The position numbers were made by a program, and so were the translations under genes. The notes beneath the pieces were generated by a model. That model had not been told where the DNA came from and made no database searches. It worked only from the letters and a program-made list of their open reading frames with translations. This document shows, in pieces, positions 28,019-38,860 of a DNA stretch of 64,000 bases (its first letter is position 1; each line of letters opens with the position of its first letter). The stretch is from Mycolicibacterium goodii (GTDB lineage: Bacteria; Actinomycetota; Actinomycetes; Mycobacteriales; Mycobacteriaceae): NCBI RefSeq assembly GCF_022370755.2, contig NZ_CP092364.2, positions 6,572,001 through 6,636,000 on the forward strand, given 5' to 3'.

Positions 28019-29521
28019 ATGACTGTTCCGCCCCGCGGTGTTCGGCCACGGCGCGGCGGCCGAAGGCCAGGCTGGCTGCTCTTAACGGTGTTGCTGGTGC
28101 TCGCCATTCTGGCGAGTTCGGCACTGGTGTTCACCAACCGTGTGGAGTTGCTGAAACTAGCCGTGATCCTGGCACTGTGGGCCGCCGTGGTGGCGGCCTT
28201 CGTCTCCGTGATCTATCGCAGGCAGAGCGATCTCGACCAAGCCAAGGCCCGCGACCTCAAACTGGTCTACGATCTGCAGCTCGACCGCGAGATCTCGGCG
28301 CGCCGTGAGTACGAGCTGACCGTCGAGACCCAGCTGCGCCGCGAACTGGCCTCCGAGTTGCGGGCCCAGGCCGCCGACGAGGTCGCCGCGCTGCGCGCCG
28401 AGCTGGCCGCCTTGCGGGCCAACCTCGAGATCCTGTTCGACGCCGACCTCGCACACCGGCCCGCGCTGGAAACCGACCGCAACGCCGTGCGACCAGCGGG
28501 GCGTGTCACCGCCAGCCGCCTCGACGTCCCCGACGTGGAGACCACCGACATCCGTGACTTCCGCGCGGAGCAGACCGAGGAGAGCCCCATCATCGACGTC
28601 CCGGCCGAGCCGCACCCGCCGGAGGACGACTGGGGCTTCGACCGTCGAGACGCCGAGGGCGGTGCCCACCGGTTCCCCTCTCAACCCACCTCGCAACCCG
28701 CCGAGGAGCCGCGCAGGCGTCGGCGTCGTCGCCTCGCCGACGACGATCAGCCACCGGTGTCGCGCCCGCAGGCCGAGCGTCAGTCGAGCCCGCCCGGACC
28801 TCCCCCGGCGCCGCAGGCGCCTCCCCAAGCGCCGCAGGCACCTCCACAGCCGCCGCCGCGACCACCCGAGCCGCAGGCCCAACCCACCCCGCCGCCGACC
28901 CCACCGCCCACACCTCAGCCCGCCCCGCCGCCCGCGGCGGAACCGGTCTCGGCCTGGGCGCCTCCGCCTCCGCCGCCGTCGATGCCACCGTTGCAGCCGT
29001 CCCCGACGATCGACGGCGGCAGCAGCTGGCAGCCCGCACCCGCGGAGGGACAGTGGATCCCGGCGGGCGCGCCCGGCAGCAACTGGGCTGCCCCGGTATC
29101 GCCGCGAAACGGGGCGTCCACCGAGTACGTGGGTCGCCGCCGCGCCCCCGAGCCGGGTGAGACCCACGAGCCCGCGCCGGCCGCTGCCGCCGAGCCCGCG
29201 GCGCAGGCAACGCCACCGCCCGGGCCCGTGCCGCCCGCCATGGCCCCACCCGAGCGGCCCGAGCGGCCAAGGGGCCGGCACTACGCCGCGGGAGCCGACG
29301 CCGAGAACACGGAAACCGGCCCGGACGACACCGCACCGCCGGTTCTCGCCGCCGAGCCCGCGACGCCGCCACCGCCGTCGGGCCAGCCGGCACCGCGCCA
29401 CCGCGGCGCCGAGGAGGAACCGCGCGGGCAGCACGCGAACGGCCAGTCGGCCGCCGAGCTTCTCGCACGGTTCCAGGCCGCCCCGACCGGAGGCGGGCGT
29501 CGTCGCCGCCGAGACGAGTGA
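28019..29521 (+). CDS. Proline-rich membrane protein (DUF6779 / Rv3604c type)
   Basis: 500 residues. Two membrane spans near the N-terminus (about 20-36 and 41-60, LLLTVLLVLAILASSALVF and LAVILALWAAVVAAFVSVIY) are followed by a charged, probably coiled-coil stretch (residues ~65-145) and a long low-complexity Pro/Ala/Glu tail. This layout matches the conserved actinobacterial membrane protein between the folate and pantothenate genes. Function unknown; the tail may act as a cell-wall or protein-binding scaffold. The start codon is likely leaderless. Confidence 0.8.
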   Translation: MTVPPRGVRPRRGGRRPGWLLLTVLLVLAILASSALVFTNRVELLKLAVILALWAAVVAAFVSVIYRRQSDLDQAKARDLKLVYDLQLDREISARREYELTVETQLRRELASELRAQAADEVAALRAELAALRANLEILFDADLAHRPALETDRNAVRPAGRVTASRLDVPDVETTDIRDFRAEQTEESPIIDVPAEPHPPEDDWGFDRRDAEGGAHRFPSQPTSQPAEEPRRRRRRRLADDDQPPVSRPQAERQSSPPGPPPAPQAPPQAPQAPPQPPPRPPEPQAQPTPPPTPPPTPQPAPPPAAEPVSAWAPPPPPPSMPPLQPSPTIDGGSSWQPAPAEGQWIPAGAPGSNWAAPVSPRNGASTEYVGRRRAPEPGETHEPAPAAAAEPAAQATPPPGPVPPAMAPPERPERPRGRHYAAGADAENTETGPDDTAPPVLAAEPATPPPPSGQPAPRHRGAEEEPRGQHANGQSAAELLARFQAAPTGGGRRRRRDE

Positions 29522-29601
29522 GTTAGTCTCGTGGCACCGTCCGGTACCCGCAGCGCGGGACCGGAACGAATGACCATTTCAATCCGTGAGGTTCGTCTGC
29601 A

Positions 29602-30549
29602 ATGGAGCAGCCCCCCGTGAGCGGGTGGTCCCCGCCCGACGGACTGCGCCCGGCCCGGTTGAGCGTGGGGATCATCTCGGCAGGCCGGGTCGGTACCGCG
29701 CTCGGGTACGCCCTGGAACGGGTCGAGCACGTGGTGGTGGCGTGCAGCGCCATCTCACGTGCGTCGCGCCGGCGCGCCGAGCGCAGGCTGCCCGACACCG
29801 CGATCCTGCCCGTGCACGATGTCGCGCGACGGGCCGAACTGCTGCTGTTGAGCGTGCCCGACGCCGAACTGTCCGGTCTCATCGGTGGTTTGGCGACGAC
29901 GGGTTCGGTGCGGCCCGGCACCATCGTGGTGCACACCTCGGGCGCCAACGGCGTCGGAATCCTCGCGCCGCTCACCGAACAGGGATGTGTCCCACTGGCG
30001 ATCCATCCCGCGATGACGTTCACCGGTGCCGACGAGGACATCTCGCGGCTGCCCGACACCTGCTTCGGCATCACCGCGGCCGACGAGATCGGTTACGCCA
30101 TCGGCCAGTCGCTCGTGCTGGAGATCGGCGGTGAACCGTTCCGCGTGCGTGAGGACGCCAGGTCGCAGTACCACGCGGCGCTCGCGCACGGCAGCAACCA
30201 TCTGGTGACGCTGGTGCTCGATGCCGTCGATGCGCTGCGGTCGTCGCTGCGCGGACAGGAGCTGCTGGGCCAGGAAATCGTCGGTGACCAACCGGGTGGT
30301 CTGGCCGAACGGGTCCTGGCGCCGCTGGCGCGTGCGGCGCTGGAGAACGCGCTGCAGCGCGGCCCGTCCGCCCTCACCGGGCCGGTCGCTCGCGGCGACG
30401 CCGCAGCGGTGGCCGCGCATCTGGCTGCGCTCGGAGAGGTGGAACCCCAACTGGCACAGTCATACCGGGCGAACTCACTGCGAACCGCCCAGCGTGCTCA
30501 TGCACCCGAAGAGGTCTTCGCGGTGCTGTCGGAAGCGAGTCGAGAATGA
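29602..30549 (+). CDS. Rossmann-like / DUF2520 domain protein
   Basis: 315 residues. The N-terminal Rossmann fold shows [17 protein letters not shown] (NAD(P)-binding), and the C-terminal helical DUF2520 domain includes [16 protein letters not shown] and [14 protein letters not shown], resembling ketopantoate reductase-like and beta-hydroxyacid dehydrogenase C-domains. Its position overlapping panC (ATGA) in many actinobacteria (Rv3603c) suggests that it could supply pantoate in place of PanE; this is inference. Confidence 0.85.
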   Translation: MEQPPVSGWSPPDGLRPARLSVGIISAGRVGTALGYALERVEHVVVACSAISRASRRRAERRLPDTAILPVHDVARRAELLLLSVPDAELSGLIGGLATTGSVRPGTIVVHTSGANGVGILAPLTEQGCVPLAIHPAMTFTGADEDISRLPDTCFGITAADEIGYAIGQSLVLEIGGEPFRVREDARSQYHAALAHGSNHLVTLVLDAVDALRSSLRGQELLGQEIVGDQPGGLAERVLAPLARAALENALQRGPSALTGPVARGDAAAVAAHLAALGEVEPQLAQSYRANSLRTAQRAHAPEEVFAVLSEASRE

Positions 30550-31490
30550 CCATCAACCGATCACCGAAGTTCAGCTCCGGTGAGCTCAACGTGTACTCGG
30601 CGCCTGCCGACGTCGCCGCGGTCACCCGTGCGTTGCGGACCTCGGGGCGGCGCATCGTGCTCGTGCCGACCATGGGCGCGCTGCACGAGGGCCACCTGAC
30701 GCTGGTGCGCGCGGCCAAACGGACGCCGGGTGCGGTCGTCGTGGTGTCGATCTTCGTCAACCCCCTGCAGTTCGGCGCAGGCGAGGATCTCGATGCGTAT
30801 CCGCGCACGCTCGAAGACGATCTGGCCGCGCTGCGCACCGAGGGTGTCGAGATCGCCTTCACACCGGGAAGATCCGACATGTACCCCAGCGGCACGCGCA
30901 CCAGCGTTCATCCCGGGCCGCTCGGTGACGATCTCGAAGGTGCATCGCGCCCAGGTCATTTCGCTGGAGTGCTGACGGTCGTGCTCAAGTTGTTCGAGAT
31001 CGTGCGTCCCGATCGCGCGTACTTCGGCGAGAAGGACTACCAGCAGCTCACGCTGCTGCGCCAGATGGTGGCCGACCTCAACCTCGACGTCAAGATCGTC
31101 GGTGTGCCAACGGTGCGCGAGTCCGACGGCCTGGCGCTGTCGTCGCGCAACCGCTACCTCGACACGGATCAACGTGAACAGGCCGGCGCGCTGTCGGCCG
31201 CGCTGCTCGCCGGGAAGTACGCCGCCGCAGGCGGTGCCGAGGCCGCGGTCGACGCGGCGCGGGCCGTGCTCGACGAGGTGCCCGCGCTCGAGGTCGACTA
31301 TCTGCAGGTACGCGATCCCATGCTGGGCCCCGCGCCGGCAGAGGGGCAGGCCCGCCTGCTGGTGGCCGCGCGGCTGGGCCGCACCCGGTTGATCGACAAC
31401 ATCGCGATCGACGTCGGCGCGTCCGCAGGCATCGACGGCCATCCCCGGGTCGGCAACGACCAGAATCACGAACTGCCCTGGAGGAACTGA
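30546..31490 (+). CDS. panC: Pantothenate synthetase
   Basis: 314 residues. [16 protein letters not shown] (HxGH ATP site), [24 protein letters not shown] and [10 protein letters not shown] are the PanC motifs. It condenses pantoate and beta-alanine with ATP. Its stop shares one base with panD, which makes the beta-alanine, giving a coupled pair. Confidence 0.97.
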   Translation: MTINRSPKFSSGELNVYSAPADVAAVTRALRTSGRRIVLVPTMGALHEGHLTLVRAAKRTPGAVVVVSIFVNPLQFGAGEDLDAYPRTLEDDLAALRTEGVEIAFTPGRSDMYPSGTRTSVHPGPLGDDLEGASRPGHFAGVLTVVLKLFEIVRPDRAYFGEKDYQQLTLLRQMVADLNLDVKIVGVPTVRESDGLALSSRNRYLDTDQREQAGALSAALLAGKYAAAGGAEAAVDAARAVLDEVPALEVDYLQVRDPMLGPAPAEGQARLLVAARLGRTRLIDNIAIDVGASAGIDGHPRVGNDQNHELPWRN

Positions 31491-31906
31491 TGCAGCGCAC
31501 GATGCTGAAGTCCAAGATCCACCGGGCCACGGTGACACAGGCCGACCTGCACTACGTCGGTTCGGTCACCATCGACGCCGACCTCATGGAGGCCGCGGAT
31601 CTGCTCGAAGGCGAGCAGGTGACCATCGTCGACATCGACAACGGCGCGCGGCTGGTCACCTACGCCATCACCGGGGAACGGGGTAGTGGTGTCATCGGGA
31701 TCAACGGGGCCGCAGCCCATCTGGTACACCCGGGCGATCTGGTGATCCTCATCGCCTACGGCGTGATGGACGACGCCGAGGCCCGCACCCACCGCCCACG
31801 CATCGTGTTCGTCGATTCCGACAACAGGCAGGTCGACCTCGGCGCGCACAGTGACGATCCGGCGTATGTGCCGGATTGCGCCGACGGCCTGCTGGCGCCG
31901 AGGTAG
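31490..31906 (+). CDS. panD: Aspartate 1-decarboxylase
   Basis: 138 residues. The self-cleavage site G24-S25 lies in [14 protein letters not shown]25 becomes the pyruvoyl group. [12 protein letters not shown] and the downstream [16 protein letters not shown] are conserved. It makes beta-alanine from aspartate for pantothenate and is linked to pyrazinoic acid action in mycobacteria. Confidence 0.97.
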   Translation: MQRTMLKSKIHRATVTQADLHYVGSVTIDADLMEAADLLEGEQVTIVDIDNGARLVTYAITGERGSGVIGINGAAAHLVHPGDLVILIAYGVMDDAEARTHRPRIVFVDSDNRQVDLGAHSDDPAYVPDCADGLLAPR

Positions 31907-31911
31907 GGCCC

Positions 31912-32727
31912 GTGCTACTCGCGATCGACGTCCGTAACACCCACACCGTCGTCGGCCTGATCTCGGGATCCGGCGACCACGCAAAAGTGGTGCAGCAGTG
32001 GCGGATCCGCACCGAATCCGAGGTCACCGCGGACGAGTTGGCGCTCACCATCGACGGTCTCATCGGTGACGACTCGGAACGCCTGACCGGCGCGGCCGGC
32101 CTGTCGACGGTCCCGTCGGTGCTGCACGAGGTGCGGGTGATGCTCGAGCAGTACTGGCCCAACGTGCCGCACGTCCTGATCGAACCCGGTGTGCGCACCG
32201 GCATCCCGCTGCTGGTCGACAACCCCAAAGAGGTGGGGGCGGACCGGATCGTGAACTGCCTCGCGGCCTATCACAAGTACGGAACCGCGGCGATCGTGGT
32301 GGACTTCGGCTCGTCGATCTGCGTCGACGTGGTCTCGGCCAAGGGCGAGTTCCTCGGCGGCGCGATCGCACCCGGTGTGCAGGTGTCGTCCGACGCCGCT
32401 GCGGCCCGTTCGGCGGCGCTGCGCCGCGTCGAGTTGACCCGGCCCCGCTCGGTGATCGGAAAGAACACCGTCGAGTGCATGCAGGCCGGCGCGGTGTTCG
32501 GGTTCGCCGGCCTGGTCGACGGCCTGGTGAACCGCATCCGTGACGACGTGGACGGTTTCTCCGGCACCGATGTGGCCGTGGTCGCCACCGGGCACACCGC
32601 ACCGCTGCTCCTGCCCGATCTGCGCACCGTCGAGCACTACGACCGCCATCTCACGCTCGACGGTCTGCGGCTGGTGTTCGAGCGCAACCGCGCCAACCAG
32701 CGGGGCAAGCTCAAGCCCGCCCGCTGA
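31912..32727 (+). CDS. coaX: Type III pantothenate kinase
   Basis: 271 residues. [16 protein letters not shown] (phosphate-binding), [36 protein letters not shown] and the late [10 protein letters not shown] match CoaX of the ASKHA kinase superfamily. It phosphorylates pantothenate, the first step to CoA. GTG 31912 starts five bases after panD. Mycobacteria also carry a type I enzyme (CoaA) elsewhere. Confidence 0.94.
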   Translation: MLLAIDVRNTHTVVGLISGSGDHAKVVQQWRIRTESEVTADELALTIDGLIGDDSERLTGAAGLSTVPSVLHEVRVMLEQYWPNVPHVLIEPGVRTGIPLLVDNPKEVGADRIVNCLAAYHKYGTAAIVVDFGSSICVDVVSAKGEFLGGAIAPGVQVSSDAAAARSAALRRVELTRPRSVIGKNTVECMQAGAVFGFAGLVDGLVNRIRDDVDGFSGTDVAVVATGHTAPLLLPDLRTVEHYDRHLTLDGLRLVFERNRANQRGKLKPAR

Positions 32728-32806
32728 GACGCACCCGGTGTCCCGTCGCCGCCCGGCCGCCTCCCGCCAGGGCCGGAGCGTTCCGAGGGGCGATCAGGCG
32801 TTCATT

Positions 32807-32812
32807 TAAGCT
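32807..32812 (+). promoter_or_regulatory. Candidate -10 box upstream of lysS
   Basis: TAAGCT followed by eight bases and GTG 32821. The same arrangement, TAAGCT-N8-GTG, precedes cysS (50741). It suggests leaderless or near-leaderless initiation at GTG. Confidence 0.45.
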
Positions 32813-32820
32813 GGGATTTC

Positions 32821-34344
32821 GTGACCCCAGCCGATCGTGACGACACGTCCCAGCCGCAGGCCGATATCCCCGAGCAGTTCCGGATCCGTCAGGAGAAGCG
32901 GGAGCGGCTACTCGCGCAGGGCCACGATCCGTATCCGGTGAAGGTCGACCGCACCCACACGCTGGCCGAGCTGCGCAGGGCCTACCCCGATCTGGCCGCC
33001 GACACGCAGACCGGCCAGATCGTCGGCATCTCGGGTCGCGTGGTGTTTGCCCGCAACTCCGGCAAACTGTGCTTCGCGACGCTGCAGGAGGGCGACGGCA
33101 CCCAACTGCAGGTCATGATCAGCCTCGCGCAGGTGGGCGCCGAAGCGCTCGATTCCTGGAAGAGTGACGTGGACCTCGGCGACATCGTGTTCGTCCACGG
33201 CGAAGTGATCAGCTCCAAGCGTGGCGAATTGTCGGTGCTCGCCGATCGATGGCAGATGGCGGCCAAGGCGCTGCGCCCACTTCCGGTTGCTCACAAGGAG
33301 ATGAGCGAAGAAGCTCGGGTCCGTCAGCGCTATGTCGATCTCATCGTCCGGCCCGAGGCCCGCACGATTGCCCGGCAACGCGTCGCGGTGGTCCGTGCCG
33401 TGCGTTCGGCGCTCGAACGGCGTGGATTCCTCGAGGTCGAGACCCCGATGCTGCAGACGCTGGCAGGCGGCGCGGCCGCACGGCCGTTCATCACACATTC
33501 CAATGCGCTCGACATCGATCTATACCTGCGGATCGCACCGGAACTTTTCCTCAAGCGCTGCCTGGTGGGCGGTTTCGAGAAGGTTTTCGAGCTGAATCGC
33601 AACTTTCGGAACGAGGGTGTGGATTCCACACACTCGCCGGAATTCGCGATGCTGGAGACATATCAGGCTTACGGTGACTACAACGATTCCGCGACCGTCA
33701 CCCGTGAACTTATTCAGGAGGTCGCGGACGAGGCGATCGGCACGCGTCAGGTGCCATTGCCCGATGGCACTGTCTACGACCTCGACGGTGAATGGGACAC
33801 CGTGGAAATGTACCCGTCTCTGTCGGAGGCACTCGGCGAGGAGATCACACCCGAGACACCTGCCGAGAAGTTGTGGCAGATTGCCGACCGGCTCGAGGTC
33901 GAGATTCCCCGCGACCGCGGTTACGGACACGGAAAATTGATCGAAGAACTATGGGAGCACACGGTCGGTGACACGTTGTGGGCCCCGACGTTCGTGCGCG
34001 ACTTCCCGGTCGAGACGACACCGCTCACCCGGGCGCATCGCACCATTCCAGGGGTCACCGAGAAGTGGGACCTCTACGTGAGGAAATTCGAACTCGCGAC
34101 GGGATACTCCGAACTCATCGATCCGGTAATCCAGCGCGAGCGTTTCGAGGCCCAGGCCCGCGCCGCCGCGGCGGGCGACGATGAGGCAATGGTTCTCGAT
34201 GACGATTTCCTGGCCGCATTGGAGTACGCGATGCCACCGACGACAGGAACGGGAATGGGCATCGATAGGTTGATGATGGCGTTGACAGGGTTGTCTATTA
34301 GAGAGACGGTTTTGTTCCCGATTGTTCGGCGTCACAGCAACTGA
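32821..34344 (+). CDS. lysS: Lysyl-tRNA synthetase, class II
   Basis: 507 residues. An N-terminal OB-fold anticodon domain ([25 protein letters not shown]) precedes the class II core: motif 1 near [23 protein letters not shown], motif 2 [24 protein letters not shown] and motif 3 [15 protein letters not shown]. It charges tRNA-Lys. From about 33.3 kb to the end the third codon positions are noticeably richer in A and T than neighbouring genes (ctt, att, gtt, tat, aga codons). Upstream there is no ribosome site, in keeping with a leaderless start. Confidence 0.97.
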   Translation: MTPADRDDTSQPQADIPEQFRIRQEKRERLLAQGHDPYPVKVDRTHTLAELRRAYPDLAADTQTGQIVGISGRVVFARNSGKLCFATLQEGDGTQLQVMISLAQVGAEALDSWKSDVDLGDIVFVHGEVISSKRGELSVLADRWQMAAKALRPLPVAHKEMSEEARVRQRYVDLIVRPEARTIARQRVAVVRAVRSALERRGFLEVETPMLQTLAGGAAARPFITHSNALDIDLYLRIAPELFLKRCLVGGFEKVFELNRNFRNEGVDSTHSPEFAMLETYQAYGDYNDSATVTRELIQEVADEAIGTRQVPLPDGTVYDLDGEWDTVEMYPSLSEALGEEITPETPAEKLWQIADRLEVEIPRDRGYGHGKLIEELWEHTVGDTLWAPTFVRDFPVETTPLTRAHRTIPGVTEKWDLYVRKFELATGYSELIDPVIQRERFEAQARAAAAGDDEAMVLDDDFLAALEYAMPPTTGTGMGIDRLMMALTGLSIRETVLFPIVRRHSN

Positions 34345-34457
34345 CTGGCGTGAGCCATGCGTTGTTGAAAGAGTACGCGTCAATGTGGCACATTGGTCCC
34401 CGGGTGCGAGATACTCGTAGTAGTCACCAATGCTCAAACGGAAGGTCGGTGCCGGGA

Positions 34458-34802
34458 ATGGCGAAGAAAGTGACCGTCACGCTGGTCGATGATTTCGACG
34501 GTGAGGCCACGGCCGACGAAACGGTCGAATTCGGCCTCGATGGTGTGACCTACGAGATCGACCTTTCCGCGAAAAATGCCGCAAAGTTGCGCAACGACCT
34601 GAAGCAGTGGGTCGAGGCCGGCCGCCGGGTCGGCGGGCGTAAGCGTGGGCGTGCGGCCACCACCACGAGCCGCGGGCGCGGCGCCATCGATCGTGAACAG
34701 AGCGCCGCCATCCGCGAGTGGGCCCGCCGCAACGGACACAATGTGTCGACCCGCGGCCGGATCCCCGCCGACGTGATCGACGCGTTTCACGCGGCAACAT
34801 AG
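34458..34802 (+). CDS. lsr2: Nucleoid-associated protein Lsr2
   Basis: 114 residues. The N-terminal dimerisation domain is [36 protein letters not shown] in parts, and the C-terminal DNA-binding domain contains [18 protein letters not shown] with the RGR minor-groove motif. It silences AT-rich, often horizontally acquired DNA, like H-NS. The upstream 110 bases are unusually AT-rich for this genome, which may favour autoregulation. A strong terminator follows. Confidence 0.98.
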   Translation: MAKKVTVTLVDDFDGEATADETVEFGLDGVTYEIDLSAKNAAKLRNDLKQWVEAGRRVGGRKRGRAATTTSRGRGAIDREQSAAIREWARRNGHNVSTRGRIPADVIDAFHAAT

Positions 34803-34818
34803 CGGAAGGTTGCCAGCA

Positions 34819-34851
34819 CGCCGGACCGGGCATTCACCGGTCCGGCGTTTT
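34819..34851 (+). terminator. Intrinsic terminator of lsr2
   Basis: Perfect 11-base stem CGCCGGACCGG / CCGGTCCGGCG with a seven-base loop, followed by TTTT. The rest of the 34803-35070 interval holds the clpC1 promoter region and no gene. Confidence 0.85.
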
Positions 34852-35070
34852 CGCTTCTGGCGAACTATTTCCGGGTCCGATCCGGAAACGATCTGCACAA
34901 AGTCTGCGTTGCATATCAGCAGCACCGGGTAATCCAGAGCGGAACGGCACGCCAACCTCCGCGCCCGGCGCGGCCGCCCATTAGAGTGGACGGCAGGTAC
35001 TACCCCACTCAGGCCGCACACGGCCTGATGTGTGTCGGTACCGCTACGTGATGGAAGCAGGTAACCACCG

Positions 35071-37614
35071 ATGTTTGAGAGATTCACCGACCGCGCCCGC
35101 AGGGTCGTCGTCCTGGCTCAAGAAGAGGCCCGGATGCTCAACCACAACTACATCGGCACCGAGCACATCCTTTTGGGACTTATTCATGAGGGCGAGGGCG
35201 TAGCGGCCAAGTCGCTCGAGTCGCTCGGGATCTCGCTGGAGGGCGTCCGCAGCCAGGTCGAGGAGATCATCGGCCAGGGCCAGCAGGCACCCTCGGGCCA
35301 CATCCCGTTCACGCCTCGCGCCAAGAAGGTGCTCGAGCTGAGCCTGCGCGAAGCGCTCCAGCTCGGCCACAACTACATCGGCACCGAGCACATCCTGCTC
35401 GGCCTGATCCGTGAGGGCGAAGGCGTCGCGGCCCAGGTGCTGGTCAAGCTGGGCGCCGAGTTGACGCGCGTTCGCCAGCAGGTCATCCAGCTGCTCAGCG
35501 GCTACCAGGGCAAGGAAGCGGCAGAGGCCGGTACCGGAGGCCGCGGTGGCGAGTCGGGCAACCCGTCGACGTCGCTCGTGCTCGACCAGTTCGGCCGCAA
35601 CCTGACCGCGGCAGCGATGGAGGGCAAGCTCGATCCGGTCATCGGCCGTGAGAAGGAAATCGAGCGGGTCATGCAGGTGCTGAGCCGCCGCACCAAGAAC
35701 AACCCGGTGCTGATCGGTGAGCCCGGCGTCGGCAAGACCGCCGTCGTCGAGGGCCTGGCACAGGCCATCGTCCACGGCGAGGTCCCCGAGACGCTCAAGG
35801 ACAAGCAGCTCTACACCCTCGACCTGGGCTCGCTGGTCGCGGGCAGCCGCTACCGCGGTGACTTCGAGGAACGCCTCAAGAAGGTGCTCAAGGAGATCAA
35901 CACCCGCGGCGACATCATCCTGTTCATCGACGAGCTGCACACGCTCGTGGGTGCGGGTGCCGCCGAGGGCGCGATCGACGCCGCGAGCATCCTCAAGCCG
36001 AAGCTGGCCCGTGGCGAGCTGCAGACGATCGGCGCGACCACCCTCGACGAGTACCGCAAGTACATCGAGAAGGACGCCGCCCTCGAGCGCCGGTTCCAGC
36101 CGGTGCAGGTGGGTGAGCCGACCGTCGAGCACACCATCGAGATCCTGAAGGGTCTGCGCGACCGCTACGAGGCGCACCACCGCGTCTCGATCACCGATTC
36201 CGCGATGGTCGCGGCCGCCACGCTGGCCGACCGCTACATCAACGACCGGTTCCTGCCGGACAAGGCGATCGACCTGATCGACGAGGCCGGCGCACGCATG
36301 CGCATCCGCCGCATGACCGCACCGCCAGACCTGCGCGAGTTCGACGAGAAGATCGCCGACGCCCGCCGGGAGAAGGAGTCCGCGATCGACGCGCAGGACT
36401 TCGAGAAGGCCGCGGCCCTGCGTGACAAGGAGAAGCAGCTCGTCGCGCAGCGTGCCGAGCGTGAGAAGCAGTGGCGTTCGGGTGATCTGGATGTCGTGGC
36501 CGAGGTCGACGACGAGCAGATCGCCGAGGTGCTGGGCAACTGGACCGGTATCCCTGTGTTCAAGCTGACCGAGGAGGAGACGACTCGGCTGCTGCGCATG
36601 GAGGAGGAGCTGCACAAGCGGATCATCGGACAAGAGGACGCCGTCAAGGCCGTCAGCAAGGCCATCCGCCGTACGCGTGCCGGCCTGAAGGATCCCAAGC
36701 GTCCGTCCGGCTCGTTCATTTTCGCCGGCCCGTCCGGTGTCGGTAAGACCGAGCTGTCCAAGGCGCTGGCGAACTTCCTGTTCGGCGACGACGATGCGCT
36801 CATCCAGATCGACATGGGCGAGTTCCACGACCGCTTCACCGCGTCGCGGTTGTTCGGTGCCCCCCCGGGCTACGTCGGCTACGAGGAGGGCGGCCAGCTC
36901 ACCGAGAAGGTGCGCCGCAAGCCGTTCTCCGTGGTGCTGTTCGACGAGATCGAGAAGGCCCACCAGGAGATCTACAACAGCCTGTTGCAGGTCCTCGAGG
37001 ACGGTCGCCTGACCGACGGTCAGGGTCGCACGGTCGACTTCAAGAACACGGTGCTGATCTTCACGTCGAACCTGGGCACGTCCGACATCTCGAAGGCCGT
37101 CGGACTGGGCTTCAGCCAGGGCGGCAGCGAGAACAACTACGAGCGGATGAAGCAGAAGGTTCACGACGAACTGAAGAAGCACTTCCGTCCGGAGTTCCTG
37201 AACCGAATCGACGACATCATCGTCTTCCACCAGCTGACGCAGGACGAGATCATCAAGATGGTCGACCTGATGATCGGCCGGGTGTCCAACCAGCTCAAGA
37301 CCAAGGACATGGCCATGGAGCTCACGGACAAGGCGAAGGCGCTGCTGGCCAAGCGCGGTTTCGATCCGGTGCTGGGCGCCCGCCCGCTGCGCCGCACGAT
37401 CCAGCGCGAGATCGAGGACCAGCTCTCCGAGAAGATCCTGTTCGAGGAGATCGGACCCGGCCAGTTGGTGACCGTCGACGTCGAGGGCTGGGACGGCGAA
37501 GGCCAGGGCGAGGACGCCAAGTTCACCTTCACAGGTGGGCCGAAGCGCCCCGAGGCCGAGCCGGATCTGGCCGGTGCCGGTGCCGCCGGTGCCACGGCTT
37601 CCGGAACGGAGTGA
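35071..37614 (+). CDS. clpC1: ATP-dependent Clp protease unfoldase ClpC1
   Basis: 847 residues. Double Clp-N domain (about 1-145, with two [18 protein letters not shown] repeats), first AAA module with GEPGVGKT (216-223), UVR-type middle segment around [17 protein letters not shown], second AAA module with GPSGVGKT (553-560), and the C-terminal domain. It unfolds substrates for ClpP1P2 and is the target of cyclomarin-type compounds. Codon use is very biased, as expected of a highly expressed gene; this also generates long open antisense frames. Confidence 0.98.
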   Translation: MFERFTDRARRVVVLAQEEARMLNHNYIGTEHILLGLIHEGEGVAAKSLESLGISLEGVRSQVEEIIGQGQQAPSGHIPFTPRAKKVLELSLREALQLGHNYIGTEHILLGLIREGEGVAAQVLVKLGAELTRVRQQVIQLLSGYQGKEAAEAGTGGRGGESGNPSTSLVLDQFGRNLTAAAMEGKLDPVIGREKEIERVMQVLSRRTKNNPVLIGEPGVGKTAVVEGLAQAIVHGEVPETLKDKQLYTLDLGSLVAGSRYRGDFEERLKKVLKEINTRGDIILFIDELHTLVGAGAAEGAIDAASILKPKLARGELQTIGATTLDEYRKYIEKDAALERRFQPVQVGEPTVEHTIEILKGLRDRYEAHHRVSITDSAMVAAATLADRYINDRFLPDKAIDLIDEAGARMRIRRMTAPPDLREFDEKIADARREKESAIDAQDFEKAAALRDKEKQLVAQRAEREKQWRSGDLDVVAEVDDEQIAEVLGNWTGIPVFKLTEEETTRLLRMEEELHKRIIGQEDAVKAVSKAIRRTRAGLKDPKRPSGSFIFAGPSGVGKTELSKALANFLFGDDDALIQIDMGEFHDRFTASRLFGAPPGYVGYEEGGQLTEKVRRKPFSVVLFDEIEKAHQEIYNSLLQVLEDGRLTDGQGRTVDFKNTVLIFTSNLGTSDISKAVGLGFSQGGSENNYERMKQKVHDELKKHFRPEFLNRIDDIIVFHQLTQDEIIKMVDLMIGRVSNQLKTKDMAMELTDKAKALLAKRGFDPVLGARPLRRTIQREIEDQLSEKILFEEIGPGQLVTVDVEGWDGEGQGEDAKFTFTGGPKRPEAEPDLAGAGAAGATASGTE

Positions 37615-37656
37615 TCGACGTTCGGTGAGCCCTGTTCGGTGAACACCGAGTCGCAG

Positions 37657-37686
37657 AAGACCCCCGGCAACCGCCGGGGGTCTTTT
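37657..37686 (+). terminator. Intrinsic terminator of clpC1
   Basis: AAGACCCCCGGC, loop AACC, GCCGGGGGTCTT followed by TTG. A twelve-base perfect stem with a U-rich tail directly upstream of the cobalamin riboswitch, insulating it from clpC1. Confidence 0.88.
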
Positions 37687-37695
37687 GTGTGGCTT

Positions 37696-37790
37696 AGGAT
37701 GCTGCTGTAATCGACAGACAACGGAATCTGGTGAGAATCCAGAACGGACGCGCCACTGTGAAAGTCAGACCCTGCGTTTGTCACTCCTTC
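37696..37790 (+). ncRNA. Cobalamin (B12) riboswitch upstream of cbtB
   Basis: The core GGAATCTGGTGAGAATCCAG is followed by CGCGCCACTGTGA and AGTCAGACCCTGCG, the conserved segments of the B12 aptamer. It lies between the clpC1 terminator and the cbtB start. A six-base hairpin (37794-37799 / 37807-37812) abuts the ribosome site AAAGGA, suggesting control of translation. High adenosylcobalamin should turn off cbtB-cbtA. Confidence 0.88.
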
Positions 37791-37825
37791 GGACTGGGAC
37801 GCGAAATCCCAGAAAGGATCCTCAG

Positions 37826-38038
37826 ATGACTTCTCCGACACACCAGGGCGTCGCGCCCGCAGTCGATCTCTCGGCCACCAAGGCCGCGCTGTGGCTGTCC
37901 CTGACCGCCTTCCTGGCTCTGGTCGTGCTGTACTTCGTCGGGCTCGATCAGGGCGCGACCTCGGTGTTCGGCAACAACACCTACGTGCACGAGTTCGTGC
38001 ACGATGCCCGGCACCTGCTCGGCTTCCCGTGCCACTGA
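37826..38038 (+). CDS. cbtB: CbtB-type small cobalt transporter subunit
   Basis: 70 residues: one membrane span (ALWLSLTAFLALVVLYFVG, about 21-39) and a histidine-containing C-terminus (YVHEFVHDARHLLGFPCH). This is the CbtB pattern, a small protein always paired with CbtA and predicted to load cobalt. ATG 37826 follows AAAGGAT. Control by the upstream B12 riboswitch supports a cobalt role. Confidence 0.92.
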   Translation: MTSPTHQGVAPAVDLSATKAALWLSLTAFLALVVLYFVGLDQGATSVFGNNTYVHEFVHDARHLLGFPCH

Positions 38039-38062
38039 GCGCCTGACGGGAGCCAATCGAAT

Positions 38063-38860
38063 ATGGAAAAGCACATCATCGGGCGCGGTCTGTTGGCCGG
38101 CGCCCTAGGTGGGCTGCTCGCGTTCGTGTTCGCGCGGATCTTCGTCGAACCCGTCATCGAGCGCGCGATCGCGTTCGAGGAGGGCGTCGGGGAGGCCCAC
38201 GCGCACGACCACGGCGCGGGCGGTGGCCACGACCACGGCATCGAGTTGTTCAGTCGCGGGGTGCAGGCGAACATCGGCCTGGGTTTCGGTGTCATCGCGT
38301 TCGCCGTCGCGATGGGTGCGTTGTTCGCGGTGGCCTACTGCGTGGCGTACGGCCGCGTGGGAACCGTGTCGCCGAGGATGCTGTCGGTGCTGCTGGCCGG
38401 CGGCATGTTCCTGTCGCTGTATGTCGTGCCGTCGCTGAAGTACCCGCCCAACCCGCCTGCGGTCAGCCTCGACGAGACCATCCAGCAGCGCACCCTGCTC
38501 TACCTGCTGCTCGTGGTGGTGTCCGCGGCGCTGCTGGTGGCCGCGGTGTACCTGGGCCGACGACTGGTCGGCAGGTTCGGCACGTGGAACGCCACGCTGC
38601 TCGCCGCCGGCGGCTACATCGTGGCGATGGCGGTCGTCATGTTGGTGCTACCGACGATCGACGAGACGCCAGGCCCGCTGGAGGACCACGGGCACATCAT
38701 CTTCGGCGGCTTCCCGGCGGACGATCTGTACGACTTCCGGTTGTATTCGTTGCTGACGCAGCTGGTGATGTGGGCGACGATCGGACTGGTGTTCGCGCCG
38801 ATGGCGGCCCGGCTGCTCGGTGAACGTCCCGGCAGCCGGCAGGCGGGCCTCGCGGCGTGA
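38063..38860 (+). CDS. cbtA: CbtA-type cobalt transporter
   Basis: 265 residues with about six membrane spans. The N-terminal GRGLLAGALGGLLAFVFARIFVEPVIERAI and the His-rich loop HAHDHGAGGGHDHGIELFSRGVQ are CbtA hallmarks. It is predicted to import cobalt for cobalamin synthesis. It follows cbtB after 24 bases and overlaps the next gene (GTGA). Confidence 0.92.
   Translation: MEKHIIGRGLLAGALGGLLAFVFARIFVEPVIERAIAFEEGVGEAHAHDHGAGGGHDHGIELFSRGVQANIGLGFGVIAFAVAMGALFAVAYCVAYGRVGTVSPRMLSVLLAGGMFLSLYVVPSLKYPPNPPAVSLDETIQQRTLLYLLLVVVSAALLVAAVYLGRRLVGRFGTWNATLLAAGGYIVAMAVVMLVLPTIDETPGPLEDHGHIIFGGFPADDLYDFRLYSLLTQLVMWATIGLVFAPMAARLLGERPGSRQAGLAA

Noticed and set aside
35044..37230. 728-codon minus-strand open frame opposite clpC1
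   Set aside because: Shadow of the strong codon bias of clpC1; no recognisable motif, no ribosome site.
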